Assembly (NCBI GenBank): GCA_964019695.1
Contig: OZ026520.1
Location: 25,124,130 to 25,188,129 of the forward strand
Direction: 5' to 3'
From: Loripinus fragilis
Taxonomy: Eukaryota > Mollusca > Bivalvia > Lucinida > Lucinidae
DNA length: 64,000 nucleotides
This document shows, one piece after another, positions 27,901-42,900 of the stretch. Each line of letters opens with the position of its first letter. Position 1 is the stretch's first letter. The position numbers were made by a program, and so were the translations under genes. The notes beneath the pieces were generated by a model. It saw nothing but the letters and a program-made list of their open reading frames with translations, did not search any database and was not told the DNA's origin.

Positions 27901-30900
27901 TTTCTGTCCCTGAATGTTGTTTTAGTCTTAGTAAACAGTACAGACCCTGATGAAATGCATCATTATGCTATGCTGCATTTCATCTAGGTGTTCACTGTTT
28001 GTCAAAGTACCTGTTTAAGGATTCCCAGTGAACAAAGGGTTAATTGTTGATTTTGGCTGCTGCATACTTAACCTTTAATGCGCCAATGGCAACAAAAATC
28101 ATCTGCTTTTCTTGTCTGCTGAAATGTTAAAAGAAGCCTCTATGGCAAACAGTGTGGACCAAGATCAGACTGCTCCTATAGGAGCAGTCTGTTCTGGGTC
28201 CACGCTGTTTGCTTCTATACTTAATTTGTTAGTAATGTTAGGCAATTATTTGCAGCAGACACCTTCAGCAGACGACATTTGCAGATGCATTTTTTTCTTG
28301 GCGCTTTAAGGGTTAAGTGTGACAATTTGTGTTAAAAGTGAGAGCAAGCAGTTTATCCTTGATCAGACTGATTGATAGGGAGCATTCAAATATAGTTTCA
28401 TTTGTTTTTTGCGATTAAAGCTTACGAAGTAATACAGCTGACATAGCATGCCTTATTGGTAGTGAAACAGTAAGGTTAACCCTTATCCCATACTTTTCTT
28501 TTGCCCGAAAATGTTGTCTGCTTTTTATGTCTGCTCCATATATTCAAGTGCATAAGTAGTCGAGAGGAGCAGATGTAGGAAGTCGTGACTGGCAGTTGTT
28601 CTTAATGTGAGCTGTGACATGTGATTTCCAACAATGTGGCATTTTGACAAGTGTAGACTCAGAGGAGCCTGTGCAGCCTCCTTTTAAGCTAAGAAACTCC
28701 AAATGATGTTCGGTCAGTAGCTTAACAGTCATAGAATATTTAAGCGACAAGCAAAGGCTCTGATCAGTCTGCCCGTATGCGCAGGCTGGTATGAGCCTTT
28801 GCTGGCCGCACATACCACATTTTTGGAAATCTCATGCCATGGCTCATGTAATATCTTTACTAGAGGTGATAGTATTGGGGCCGGAGAGTCAGCCTTGGTG
28901 TTCAAACATGGACCAGACTTCGGTGATCACTCTTTGGTAACTAGAGATCTTGACGTGGGACCTATGTCAGTTCTGCAGTTTGATGTAAGTTATTATATGG
29001 TTCAAACATGGGTTTTCATGCATAAATGTTCACCAGAGGTACTTGGTGAATGTTAATGTATTAAAAAATATTTTTGAACCCTATTATTGCATAAATTTAA
29101 AGAATTATCCATCAAAATTTGCAAAAAATATAATATATTTATCATCATTTGACAGTCAATATATGGCTGGACTTCAATCACTATCCTTCTTCCAGTGCAT
29201 ATCATTATATAACAGTGATTATAATAGGAAAGTTAATGCAATATATGATTGACAAGTGCAGATCCTGACTACTGTAATAATAGCAGCATTAAATGCATGC
29301 ACAGGTAAAGTTTTTGTCACACAGCACAAACACAAGAGTCACGACATTAAAAATAGTGAGTATGATCAGAAAATACCACAATCACAAACTGCAGACTACC
29401 CTGCGGCACCGCGAGGAAGAGCCGCTCAACCATCACAAGACACCAGGAAGACATATTAAGCAAAGCAATCAGCTCGCTCTTCCCCATCAAGATGATTGCA
29501 ATACTAGAATGGACATAAAGTAACGTACAACAAAACATAGAACAATTACAGACTCCCACAATGGGAGTAACAATAAACAAAAAGTCAACAACAACAGAAC
29601 CACCGCCTTAGAACGGACAGCCGCCTAAGCCACCGGGGGGCTTAAATGCATTTTACTGGTACCAAATCTTCGCCCTAGATTCTGCTGTTGTTGAAGTACA
29701 AGAAATGTTCAGCTCGCATGTTCAGTCTTCTTTGTAGTAAAATGAAATTAATTTAATATATTCTATTGCACTTGCTTTTGCTTTTGTAACACGACGTCTG
29801 ATTGGATAACGTCAAAAAATTGCGACAGTATATCCTGTCATATACTGTCGGAAACATTTTGACGTCATTAATTACGTCACATTTTGTTGGTTGACATGTG
29901 ACTTTGTGCGGCTTGTAAGGCTCAAATTTGAGTTGAGACTGTAGAAGTGCATTAGATTAGGGTCTACTCTGTTTGCTTTTGGTAATATATCTGATCCTAC
30001 CCTAACAAGTAATTTCTTTGTTTTATGTACCAACATGAAAGTTTATTTATATGATAATTCATAGTGGGTGGAGCCTAGCATGAATATTCATGTTTTTCTT
30101 TTAGATAAATGTAGGTTGTGCCTCTGACACTACCCACAATTACCCAGTACGTCTAGAGTATTCATCAGATGGTGGTAAGACCTGGAATCTTGTAGTACCA
30201 AACTGTGCGGAGAGATCTTATGCCCTGTGCTATGACAGTGTTTTACATCCAAGTATATATTATGGTGGGGCAACAAAATACTGGAGAAGAATTGTTATAC
30301 CACTTGATAACTTGTATGTTTGTGGGTAAGTAAAGAAAAGACTGCTAATTAAATACTGTAACTTCACAAAAATTGGCCAGATTTGTTTTTTGCAAATAGT
30401 GTTAAAGTACATATTTGCGACATTAAATATTTGCAACTGGAGAGATATTTACATCAGTAAATGGGAGAGTGATTTTGACATTTTCGAATGTTTAAGTTTT
30501 GCAAAACTTTGCATCCTTCGCGAAATTTTCTCAATTTACAGTACATACACTTGAATCTTGTTAATTGGAAGTCTTCAGGACCACAGCTTTAACTTTGAAT
30601 TATAATGGACAAAAAGAAGTACATCACAGAGCTAGGATGGAACACAAACCCTTGAGCACAATGAGAATGACAACAAACGAAAAAGAAAATAAATGGGCCA
30701 TTACATGATATTTGATACGTATTGCATAAGCTACCAGTGGAGGATCAGGTGAATATGCACAAATGCATAGACCCCCAGAGCCTTCGCTGCTTTCCTACAC
30801 GACGTATGAAGACTCATACCAAAATATGTAGACCTGTTGCCTTGCTGGATACATCAGCATATGGGATATTTACCAAAATCTCATGATCTGGCTCAATGAC

Positions 30901-33900
30901 TTAACCCTTAAAGCGCCACCTATTAATTGCAGCAGAGGACAGTATCAAATTTTGCCGCTTTTTCAAAATAAAAATAAGGCATGATATTTCATAAGAACCG
31001 TCTGCTGGCAGACGATTCTCATGTAATATCATACCTTATTTTTGCCAAAAATTGGGAAAGATGTCCAAAAAATTTGTGGTCTGCTGCAGTTGTGATTGGC
31101 GCTTTAAGGGTTAAAATATTTAATATATAGCAAACAGGCATGAAATGTCAAAGCAAGATCATTATAGTGGCAATGCTACAGCAATTGTAAAAAGGAAACA
31201 TATTTTAACCAATAGTGTTGCCTAGAAATGAGACATTGCAAAAGATAAATTATCACATTCAAAACTGAAATGTACATCTCAGTGAAACCTGTTTGAGATT
31301 AAGAAATCTCCTATCTAAAGAGGCTGCTAAATGACTATCACAGCACAGGCATATTTGTGCAACACTACATATATTTAGCAGGTTACTGCCATTTGCATGC
31401 AGCCAGTATATGAGAGTGTGGTACCTATCATATTGTAGAGAAATGAAGTTTTAAGAGATTTGCTGCTCACATACACAAAGTATATGAATGTTGTAGATGA
31501 AGACTCAGACCAAAATTTAGATCTCTAGCTCTGCTGGATACTTCAGCATGAGCTTCTAAAGGAGGCTTTTTTTACATACTTGGTAAAAACCAATGTCCCC
31601 TTGTGCTTTTCCATTTGTACTTCAGTTACACGGTTTGCACAGGCTTGAAAGTACTTAAAAATACATGACCGTCTTGAAAAGTACTTGAAAATTAAATGTG
31701 CCTCGAAAAGTACTTGAAAAACACTCAAAGGCCTTGAAAAGTCCTTGAATTTTACCATTTATAGGAGGTTTCAACACTGTCTTTGGAGACCTAAATCAGT
31801 AAAAAAAAAATGTAGTGCCTTTATTTGGTGCAGCATATGCTGCACCAAATAATGGCACCACAACTTTATACTAATTTTCTAAAACTAATATCTTTAGTAA
31901 TGCAGTCTAGCATTTCAATAGTAGAATTTTAATGTGTAAATCATTATTTTTCATAAGTTTTCAGTCCTTGAAATCAGTAGGAAAGTCTTTAAGAAGTCCT
32001 TGAAAAGTCCTTGAGTTTTAATCAAACTTGCCTGTATGAACCTTGAGTTATATGGCTTGAATATAAAAGAAATGAGTTTATCTAAATGTAACAAAGTTTT
32101 CATGCTTTTCTTTGAATAATTAGGTCACTGCGATTTCGATGGTACCAAGGGTTTATACCACCAGAAGATTATGCCCCAGAATGGGCTGTAGACAACATCT
32201 TCATAGGAATGGCGTGTATGCAACATTGTCTAGGTCAAGGTCACTGTGATGACACCATGATGTGTACATGTGACCATGGTTTCCAAGGTGATACTTGCAC
32301 ACCCAGCCAATCACTGCCAAACTACATGAAGGAAGGATTCCCTTTGTCTAATTCAGTATCTCCTCTTAATACACTACCAGTTCTGGATATATTTGTTAAA
32401 CGTAAGTTTTAATCCTCAAAAAAGATGTACCATCGCCAATATTTTTTAATTTGGGTTCCTTTTTAATTGCATGACAGTGGTTCAGACTTGGACAACCCTG
32501 ACCTTAAACTTTAATTGGTGGTTTCGTGTCTAATGCTTGTCTTGAGTGGCTCAACTAATGGTTTTCAATAGTTCTGGCTGTCTATGGGTTATGAATCATT
32601 ATCACATGATGTCGCATCTCGGAGTGATATAACGCCGTGCAATAAAATCGATAAATCACAAGTGGTTTACAGATTTAGTTACTTAATGACGTCCATTATA
32701 ACGTTGCATAAAAGATTGCAAACTCATAACGTTTTCACTCCAAAAATGTGATTTTTAAGTGATTTTAATGTCCTGTGATGAATAGAATCTAACATTTGTG
32801 CTTGGCAAGCCTCACATTTTATCTTTTTTTCTCAACTCGTTTAATAAATACAATAAAACATGAGCACTCATGTAAGGGTGCTCGGACATTTTGGCCACGG
32901 ACATTTCGGCCTAGGACGTTTCGGCCCGGACATTTCGGCCACGGACATTTCTGCCACTGAAAATGCCGAAGGTGGACGTTTTGGCCAAAACCATAAATTT
33001 TGGGTTTGGGATGTGTGCATGCATAAATGTGTGATGCATTTCTTAATCTTTTGAAATCAAATATGCATGTGAATACTTGCAGTAGATTCAAAGATGCATG
33101 ATAATAGGAGTATGCTTTTATTCATAGAAAAGTTAAATTATGGTGTATATTATACAGCAGTAAATGATATATACCTGTATAAAGTACCCATTATCTGGAT
33201 TAGTTTATATTTTTTGTTTACAACAATTCTTGTGTATCTTTGAATCTACTATACATAACAATTGATGAATGACTACTACTTTCATGCTGTGTCTGGATTT
33301 ATCTTTTTTCTTCAAAACACTGTAGATCCATATCAGCCAGCTCCCTACTTGATCAGGACCCACACCGTTTTCATCTCTGCTTGTAAATACATGCAGTTTA
33401 ATAACTGATAAAGATTTGGGAGAAATACATGTATAGTATATAAGATTATTAAGTCAATTATTTCCTAAGAAATGCATCACACATTTATGCATGCACACAC
33501 CCCAACCCACAATTTATGGTTATGGCCGAAACGTCCACCTTTGGCATTTTCTGTGGCCGAAACGTCTGTTGCTGAAATGTCCGGGCCGAAACGTCCTAGG
33601 CCGAAATGTCCGTGGCCAAAATGTCCTACATTCCATATAAGATCCTCTATTTTCCATTTGTTTCATCACAGTTAGTTAATTTGATTTGCACATAAGCTGC
33701 CAAATTTTGGAATGAAAATCCAGCCCAGTATAGATTATTTTGAACATTTTATTGAATTCCCATTATCAGGTAGTTCTGAAGATTTAAAAAAAATGTGAGT
33801 TTATTTAGATATATTTGTAAAGTTTAATTCTTTTGAAAAACAATGGTGTCTGAATTGTTAAAATTGGCCCAGAAATAAAATAAAAAAGGTATTCTATGTT

Positions 33901-36900
33901 AAACATATGCAAGGAAATGATTCATATAAGCAGTATAGCTTGTTTTCAAATCTTGTTATTTGCTTATATATTATCGTATTGTTACTTTGTACTTTCGAAA
34001 TAGATATTGATTAAACTAAACATATGCATTCCTACCCATAAAAAAAACTTCCCTGCCATTCATTTGTTCTGAAAAACCAATATCGGATTATAAATAAACT
34101 CATTTCATTTGGTATGCTTTGGTCTTTTCCGTAGTAGTTAATGTTATAGTAGGTGTGCTTACTATGCTTGCGCTACAATGCACTAATAGATACAAAGTTA
34201 AAATTAGTTTCACATGGCAGAGAAAGCCTTAATCAAGCATGTGGTGATAGTTATTACAGGGTACACCCATCAATTACGAAGAAAACTTGCGCCAAAGTTG
34301 ACCAATCTTCAGGCTTCCTTTTGACCATGTGGTTGTCCAAAAATGTCAAATTTTTAATTTATGATATCATTTCTAAATGTATCAGCTCCATTTTGCATAA
34401 AAAATGTAAACAATTTATTTCATTGGATACGATTTTTATTCATGATCCAAATATGGTACTAACCAAGGCATGTGCAATCCACATAAACTAAAATGGCGGC
34501 GCGCACTACCAAAATCCAAATTGAGGTCTTTTTTAAAGGAAAATTTTGTGCTTATATGGCGGAAATAAATGGTAAATTTTGTATCATTTGTGAACATAAA
34601 CATTCCCTTTACAAGTATATTATTGCATATAATAGGAAAGCTAGCTCTTCATCCTTTGGGGTAATCTGACATTTATCTGAGCCTGGTTTGCACTGCGACA
34701 GATATGAATTACCTATTTCGGTGGAGCATTCTGCAATACTTTGACCTGCATTAAGCCATAATTGGTCTTGAAAACCAATTTGTGGTCTTTTTGAGAGTGG
34801 CCGTTTTACACAAGTTTTACTGTAATAGGACACTTAGTATTGCAATGCAAAACAAGGACAATGGGAGAGAAATATGTTTTCTCTCAAAACACAATTGCAG
34901 CAGTACATGAGATTTTGCAAGTATCACATTTTCCCATGGCCTCCTTTATGTGCCCATGCAGATGTACCCAGAGGAACTAAAGGTCAGGAAATACCACAAT
35001 CACACAACACAGACCAACCCACGGCACCGTAAGGAAGAGTCACAGAACATTTACACTAACAAGACATCCGTTAGACAATAAAAGCGAAGCAATCAGCTCT
35101 CTCTTCCTCTTTAAGATGATTGCAAAACTAGAAAGGACACAGAACAAATACAAACACAGAACCCCCACAACCAATGGGAAGCACACCAAACAACGGATCA
35201 ACAACAACAGAACCACCGCCTTAGAACGGACAGCAGGCTTAGCCACCACAGGGCTTAAATGCATTTTACTGATACCGAATCTTCTCTGTAGATTCTAATG
35301 TTGTTAAAACACAAAATTGTTTAGCTAAATTTTGCTCTGAATATTCATCAATTTTCTTTTTTTTATGTGAGCAAGATAGGCTCTGATGAGTCTGCTTATT
35401 TGCATAGGCTCCTCTGAGCCTTCATTTCTCAACAATGCAATGAGAACCATCTGAATTATTTTTGGTCTTGTTTACAGCTGAGAGATTAATGGATGAGAAG
35501 AAGTGGTTCATGTGGAGTGGTGGAGAAGTATCGAAGAAATGTGGCCTTCTCGTAGATGGTCACAGTATGGTGTTTGACAAGACAGGGGAGAGAAATCTTA
35601 TTACTACAGAACTAGACCTATCTAAAGCTACGTAAGAGTCATTGCGTACTCATGCATGGGCGTAGTCAGAAGACTGTATTAGTTACACACATCAAAGGGA
35701 GACTACTGAGACAAGCAGTGATACTCATCTGTTGCGCCCCTTTTCTTAAAAGTGACGTCTCTTAAAGAAAAGAATTCACTTTAGGAGGGAGCAAATTCTT
35801 TCCTATAAGAGCAGTCCTTTAATTATGGTTGGAAAAAATCTTGATTTCCACATTTAAGCAGTTCACAGCGGCATAGCCAGAACGTTAAAATAAGTTACCC
35901 AAATCAAAGGGAGACTACTGGATCAATCAGTGATTCTCTTCAATTGCACCCCTTTTTATAATGAAAACTTCTCTTAAAGGAAAGAATTTGCTCCCAGAGG
36001 GAGCAAATTCTTTCCTTTAAGAGCAGTTCCTTATGGCATGGAAATCACTTTTGCCACATTAGGTGACCTGCCTTGAATGTTACTATTTTTATTATGCATG
36101 TGAGTAACTGTGTAATGGGAGCTACGTCGATGTTGTGTAGAATACAACTAGCGGACAAGTTCATGAGGTTTGGGTACTTATCTCATAAGCATATAGTCAT
36201 CATAGGGCCAGTTAAGCAAAATATTTTAGCGTAAAATTGCGATTATTTTCTTATCCATCAGTTTAAACATGTGTTTTGGGAGCCCAAAAGAACAGTCTCA
36301 TCAGGACGGTTCTTTTGAGTACCCACAACAATGTCATATGTTTTAGTTAAGAAATAAGAAAACAAAAATTCAGTTACGCATTCTTATCTGGGGGCCTGAG
36401 TCATTTTCTGCAGCTTTTTAGTGGGGCTGGAGGTCTAAGTTTGGCCTGAGACTTCATCTACATTCATTCATTGTATAAAAGATGATGGAGGCTCAGAACA
36501 AAAATTAATCTCCAAACACTACTGGGTAGCAGTCATTCACATTTGACGAGTGGCTTTATGCATCTATATTTAGTTTACAATTGAGTATGTTAACTTTATG
36601 TAATGACATCCAAACAAAGTCAAGTTAAAATATGATAAAATCTTGATGTTTCATTCCAAAATCACTATTTCAGGGTACAGTGAAGGCCCCTAACATTGCG
36701 CACTTACGCCTTTTAACCTCCGTTAGATATAATAAGAAAGAAACAAAATTGAAAACGCGTGCACAGCCAAATAAAGTAATCATTGTCTATTATTCACATA
36801 GAGTTCAAAATGAAAAATATTTTCCCGATCTCTAGAAACTTTGATTTGAAGTGCACAACCCCCTTGTTTTAGAACAACGAAAATAGACCCCTAACATTGC

Positions 36901-39900
36901 GCACCTTCTGCAAAATTTTCAACAACTTCTCTTTAATGATTTGCTTTTACAAAATATACCAGGGAAAGTAACCCAAGGTTGTTCTCAATAATTTACTTCA
37001 ACAAAATCTTGATTCAAAATAAATTTTTTGAAGTCTGGGTCATTTGAAATTTAGGTCTGATTTTTTTTTTATCAACTTTTGCAAATTTTTGTTGAAATCC
37101 TCCCCTGCTCAGCAGTGAAAGCTAAAATTGAAAAGCGTTTTTTGTTTTTTCTCTTTCCAAAAGCAGCCTGATACTAAATATCAAAAAACATTTTATCTGA
37201 TTAAATGTGGCATAGTCACTTGGGCTGGTGCGCAATGTTAGGGGCCGCGCAATGTTAGGGGACATTACTGTAATTATAGTGCCATTTGATAAATACAGTA
37301 AAACCTGTCTTAAGCGGCCACTCAAAAAAAGACCAAAAATTGGTTTTCAATAGCAATAATTGCTTAATGCAGGTCATGATAATTGGCTGGGACAATTATT
37401 TAACTCTTTATTTGCTAGCCGGGACTTTTGTTGTCTACTGGTAACTTTTACAAACAGTTTGAGCCCAGACCAGGTCCTAATCTGGGTCCAAACAGTTTGA
37501 CACTCTGATAGTGTTCCTGAAATAATTTTTTGAAAGACTTAATTTTGCCAAAGGTCAGCAGCATGAAAAATTACCCAGCATGCAAAAAGTTAAAAAAAAT
37601 TATATACAGTATAACCTGTGTAAAACGGCCACTCAAAAATAGACAAAACAAAGATCTTAATGACAAATGGTAGCTTAATGAAGGTCGATAGTATTGCAGA
37701 ATGCTCCCCTTGGAGCATTCTGCAATACTTTTGACATGCATTAAGCAATATTGGTCTTGAAAACCATTTTTTGGTCTTTTTTTGAGTGTGGCTGTTTTAC
37801 ACAGGTTTGGGTTCGGCCTCAGACTCTATGACGGCTCTGATGTAAAGCTTGAATCGGTGGGTTGGTGAGCCCTTTTTTTTGTTTGTTTCATCATAGTGTG
37901 TTAATTTGATAGGGTGTTTCTCCATGATGATACATTGCAATAGTTAGAAGGCTCCCATGCGAACTGAACATTGCTTGTACTTCAACAACAGCATAATCTA
38001 GGGTGAAGATTTGGTACCAGTAAAATGCATTTAAGCCCCCCCCCCCCAGTGGCTTAGACTGCAGTCCATTCTTAGGCATTGGTTCTGTTGTTGTTGACTT
38101 GTTGTTTATTGTTACTCCCATTGTGGGAGTCTGTAATTGTGCTATGTTTTGTTGTACGTTACTTTATGTCCATTCTAGTTTTGCAATCATCTTGATGGGG
38201 AAGAGAGAGCTGGTTGCTTTGCTTAGTTTGTCTTCCTGGTGTCTCGTGGTTGTTGTGTGGCTCTTCCTCGCGGTGCCATGGGTTTGTCTGCAGTTTGTGA
38301 TTGTGGTATTTCCTGATCATACCCACTAATTATTTTTAATGTATCTTGTTCCAGAACAGCCCAATTTTATCTTCTGCTTGGTTGCAACAAGAGTCCACCT
38401 GATCCAGCTACACCACCTGTCTATCTCCAATACACCACGAATGGAGGGGTAACGTGGCACACCGTAGAGCAGTTTGACTTCAACAGTAACAGTAATAAAC
38501 CAGAGTATATTGTCCTAAACCTCCCTGAGCAATCAAGATCTCCTGCCTCACAGTTACGTTGGTGGCAACCATCTAAAGATGGAACGTTCATGGAGCCTTG
38601 GGCTATTGATCAAGTAAGTTGGTAATGGAGTAATGTCTATTAATGGTAAGTTTACTCAGTTTGATATTAGACCTACCTTGAGGCTCAGACCCAGTATACC
38701 AAAACTGGTCACTGACATACAGGTAAATGTATATATTGGAAATACATTGTAGTGGCTGAGCTTTCAAAACTGAGGTATGTTGAAGATTAAATAATCATAT
38801 CTCCATTATTTCTCTGCATATCTGTCATTGTTCTTCAAAAAGCAATGGTTGAATATACTACTTTAAGACTGTATTGTTATATTTATTGAATTTTATCCAT
38901 CTTTATGAACATCAGCAAGAAAGCAAGGTACCCATTTTCGGCACTTTTAGTCAAAAATCGTCAAAAATCAACCTAAAGAGTTGATAAAACTTAAATTTTA
39001 TCTACTGAATCCTGTAATATTTCATCTTCACATTTTGGGATTAACTTCTTATAATCTCCGGTATGTTCAGAATCAATTTTTTTGGCTGTAGTACTTTGAA
39101 ATAGCACTAAAATAAACCCACGATAGCATAACTTTGTATTTATACTGGGTCAGAGCTTGAGGTCATAAAACATTTTTCATGCTCAACTCACATGGGCATG
39201 ATGATGCAGTTTGTTATCTTCTTAAATCGGCCTCGATGGGAGAAAACCTCTTTTTGGGGGTTTCGATCAGGTCGTATCAAAACCAGGCTGCTCAGTACAG
39301 AGACTAGCTAGAATTGTGAAATTTGGCTCATAGCAAGTTTGGATAATGATGATACTTTCAAATAAGCCAATAACAAAGGCGCTGATCAGACTGTGAGAAT
39401 GCGCAGACTGGTCTGCGCCTTTGTTGTTTGCAAACCCCGAAAGCAGGTTTTCTCGCATTGAGGCTCAAATATCACAATGCAAACAAATGTCAAAATGAAG
39501 CAATTTGTTTCAGAATGGCACACAATGTTACATTTTGTAGTTTGTCCTTTTGATAAATATTAAAATACCAACAATTGTTGCCCTAATCAAAATACACTTT
39601 CAGAGCATATTTTATGCTCATGTGAAATGAGCATGAAATAATCTTAAACTGCCAATCACAACAGCAGCAGATGACAAATTTTGCGCGATCTTTCCTAATT
39701 TTGGAACAAAATAAGGCAAGATATTTCATGAGAATTGTCTGTCAGCAGACTATTCTCATGACATATCATCCCTTATTTGTTATTTTTGAAAATGCAGCAA
39801 AATTTGAAATTGTCGTCTGCTGCAAATTATAGATGGCTCTGGAGGCCTGGGTACGAGTAAACCAGAGGTTAGTTCAATGATGGGAGTGCTCTCGGGCGCT

Positions 39901-42900
39901 CCTTGTCTGATGCCAGGCTTTAGGCATTACAAATAAAGATAGGTACCCGAACAATGAGCGCCCACTAATGTTCACATTGTTGAACTCGCCACGAATTTGG
40001 GGTTTGTGATCAGGTAAGGAAAAAATCTAACTTTTCTGCTGCAGAGACTAGACAGAATCTTGAAATATTTGGATGCATATCAAGGCCCCAGTTAACTGTT
40101 TACTCCATAATAACACCTTTTGATGCCTTTGAAAATAGAAATATATATTTGAAAATATTATGGAAAATGGAGCATTTGCTCTTTTGGAGCAAATGCTCCA
40201 TTTTCCATAATGTTTTCAAAAGTATTCAAAACTTAACTTAAATTTTTCTTGATTTTTTTCATTTTTTTTCCCTAAAATTAGAAAATTATGTCATGATCTA
40301 AAAATAGCCTATGGAGTCAACGTTTAATGCAAAATTTTGAGTGTTAAAATTGCTATTATTTTCTTACCCATCAGTTTAAACATATGTTTTGGGTGTTCCA
40401 TCTGAAATTGATGATAAATAAGATGATTTTAATTTTTAAATAGTTTTCACATTTCTGCTCTCCATTTTATGATGTTTATATTTTGCAGCCCTTTTGTTTT
40501 TGAAAGCAGTTTATGTCAGTTGCTTTAATAATTGATACAAATTTTTGACTGCTATGTTAATAAAACAAGGCTATCAATATTATAAACATTGTAAAGTATT
40601 TTCTAAATTCTATCAGACCCTCGAGTTGCTCGTTAAACACAATGTTGGTTTAAAATCCCTTCTACAACAGGGAATGAGATGCAGTACTTGAAATCATACT
40701 GAGGGATATTTTTTCCATATAAGAATCCATTAAATGTGTGAGGGTGGGATAGAAAAATCTGTCCCGAGGATCACCGATTGGCATCACGAGGCTTGCCGAG
40801 TGATGACAAACGGTGATCACGAGGGACAGATTTTTCTATCCCACCCTCACACGAATAATGGATTCTTTTTCTTGCCCCCAACGAAGTACTGTATTTTATA
40901 TTGGAAAATTATGAAAAAGGCTTCCAGAAAATCCTGAATTCGTGTAGATGCGACATGGTGACATCATTTTATCATTGTGATGATGTCATGGAATGCCATG
41001 CAGCTGATGTGCAGCTGTTCCTTTTTATCTTTCCCTAGGGCTGGTAGGGGTATGTGAGATAGAATTATCTAACATGGGTAAATACAAAGGAATTTCCGTT
41101 CTAGTGTGCGAGAATATAGGGATAACACATGTTTTTTCATACATTAACATTTGCCTAGTCCCGAGGATGCTGTTTCAACACAAGGCCGATAAGCCGATTG
41201 TTCAACATCATCTGAGGGACCCAGCAAGTGTTAATGCAATGAAACAAACATGTGTGATCGTTATTCTTGCATATTTTACCTTATTCCAGTCCAGTTGGCA
41301 TTCAAAACGCTGCTAAAACATTAATTTGTCCATTTTCTTACACTGGATTTCTCTAAACAAAATGGCGTCGGCTGTGTACTTTCGAAGGTCATAACGTAGT
41401 CATAACGCATAACTGTACGCAACGTTTTAGTGAACAAAAACATCGGCGAAATGATCAGTCTGGTCCGCAACGCTTTCTGTATATAACCTCATGCAATTTT
41501 TTTAAATAATGCAGGGCTCATTGGAAGTATTTTCAAGTTCAGACCCATGTTCAAACAGCACGCGAATCTCCTGATTTGAACATGGGTTTTCGTTCATTTG
41601 ACAATGGGTACAAACAGCTATATGAATAAACATCTATGCAAGAATTAATGTTCATAAATAGAACCATTTCAGATCTATATTGGTGGAGACTATGATGGTG
41701 TGAAGATGCTTGCTGATGATCCTGATGCACCACGTGACTCCAGCTGGACCATGAACCCTGGCGCTGTTATTCAGAAAGAATGTGACTCAGAATCTGACGT
41801 CATGCATTATAAAGGTCAGTGTTTAATTTCTGAATGTGAATGATTAAGTTACAGGCCCAACAGTAGACACAGCCTTACTATATGCTCCATTTAGTAGATA
41901 CAGTAAAACCTGTCTAAAACAGCCACTCAAAAATAGACAAAACAAAGCTCTTAACGACAAATGGTAGCTTAATGAATGTCGAAAATAAAATACTTTTGAC
42001 CTGCATTAAGCGATAATCGGTCTTGAAAGCCAATTTTTGGTCTTCTTTTTGAGTGGCCGTTTAAGACAGATTTTACTGTAATCATAAATCTCACTGTGAA
42101 AGAGAGCTCAGCGCATGTATGTTTTATTTTTATTGCAAATATTATAATAGAGGACTTTGAAAAAAACATCACCCAGACTAAATCCATTATTGCTCAAACA
42201 CTGAAGATGACAGCAAGATAAAGTTTATTGCATTTTGAATTTTGACCAGCTTTTGGTGTACAGTGAGCCACTTTAGTTACGCACCACTTATAAAATGAAA
42301 AGAAATGTGATATTTTTATTCTGAGACTACCAGTGTAAAGTGCATCTATATTTGCATTAGCCATCAAAATTTCATTGTCATCAGATTAGAAACGAAGGAG
42401 AAAATGGATTTTAAAGTGCATTACCCTCAAAACACCATTTCACATTGCATTATCTCGAACAAAACTCAGATCACATTGCACTTTTTCAGCGTCGAATTTC
42501 TGCTATGCCAGATATAAGAGCCGATTTATTTTTGGCAATATCTAAGACTGGAATGTGATTGTTAACTTCATAGTTTGTTTTAATGTTTTACTAATTTGGT
42601 TCCCAGCTGACCAAAGTTTGAAAAAAGTTGGTTTTAGTACTTTATTTTAAGTTAGTTAAAATTTCGTATGATTCTGATTTAAATAGTTATCAAAACACTT
42701 CTTTTATGATTTCATTTAAAACAACCATGTATCCGCCCTTTATTTTCGTAAAAAAAATAGTGGATTTATTGGCGTCATGGTGTTGATGTTAGTTATAACG
42801 TCACTACTACCAAGGCTATAAGACGTGTCAATGATTAGATGTTTTAGTGTTTTGATACTTCTATGTCAACAAGTGACTCATTACAAAATAATTTGCGAAG

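Noticed and set aside
38099..38329. 76-codon open frame just upstream of exon o
   Set aside because: It is entirely within a reversed family H repeat, and the same peptide pattern appears at 29347-29580 on the other strand.
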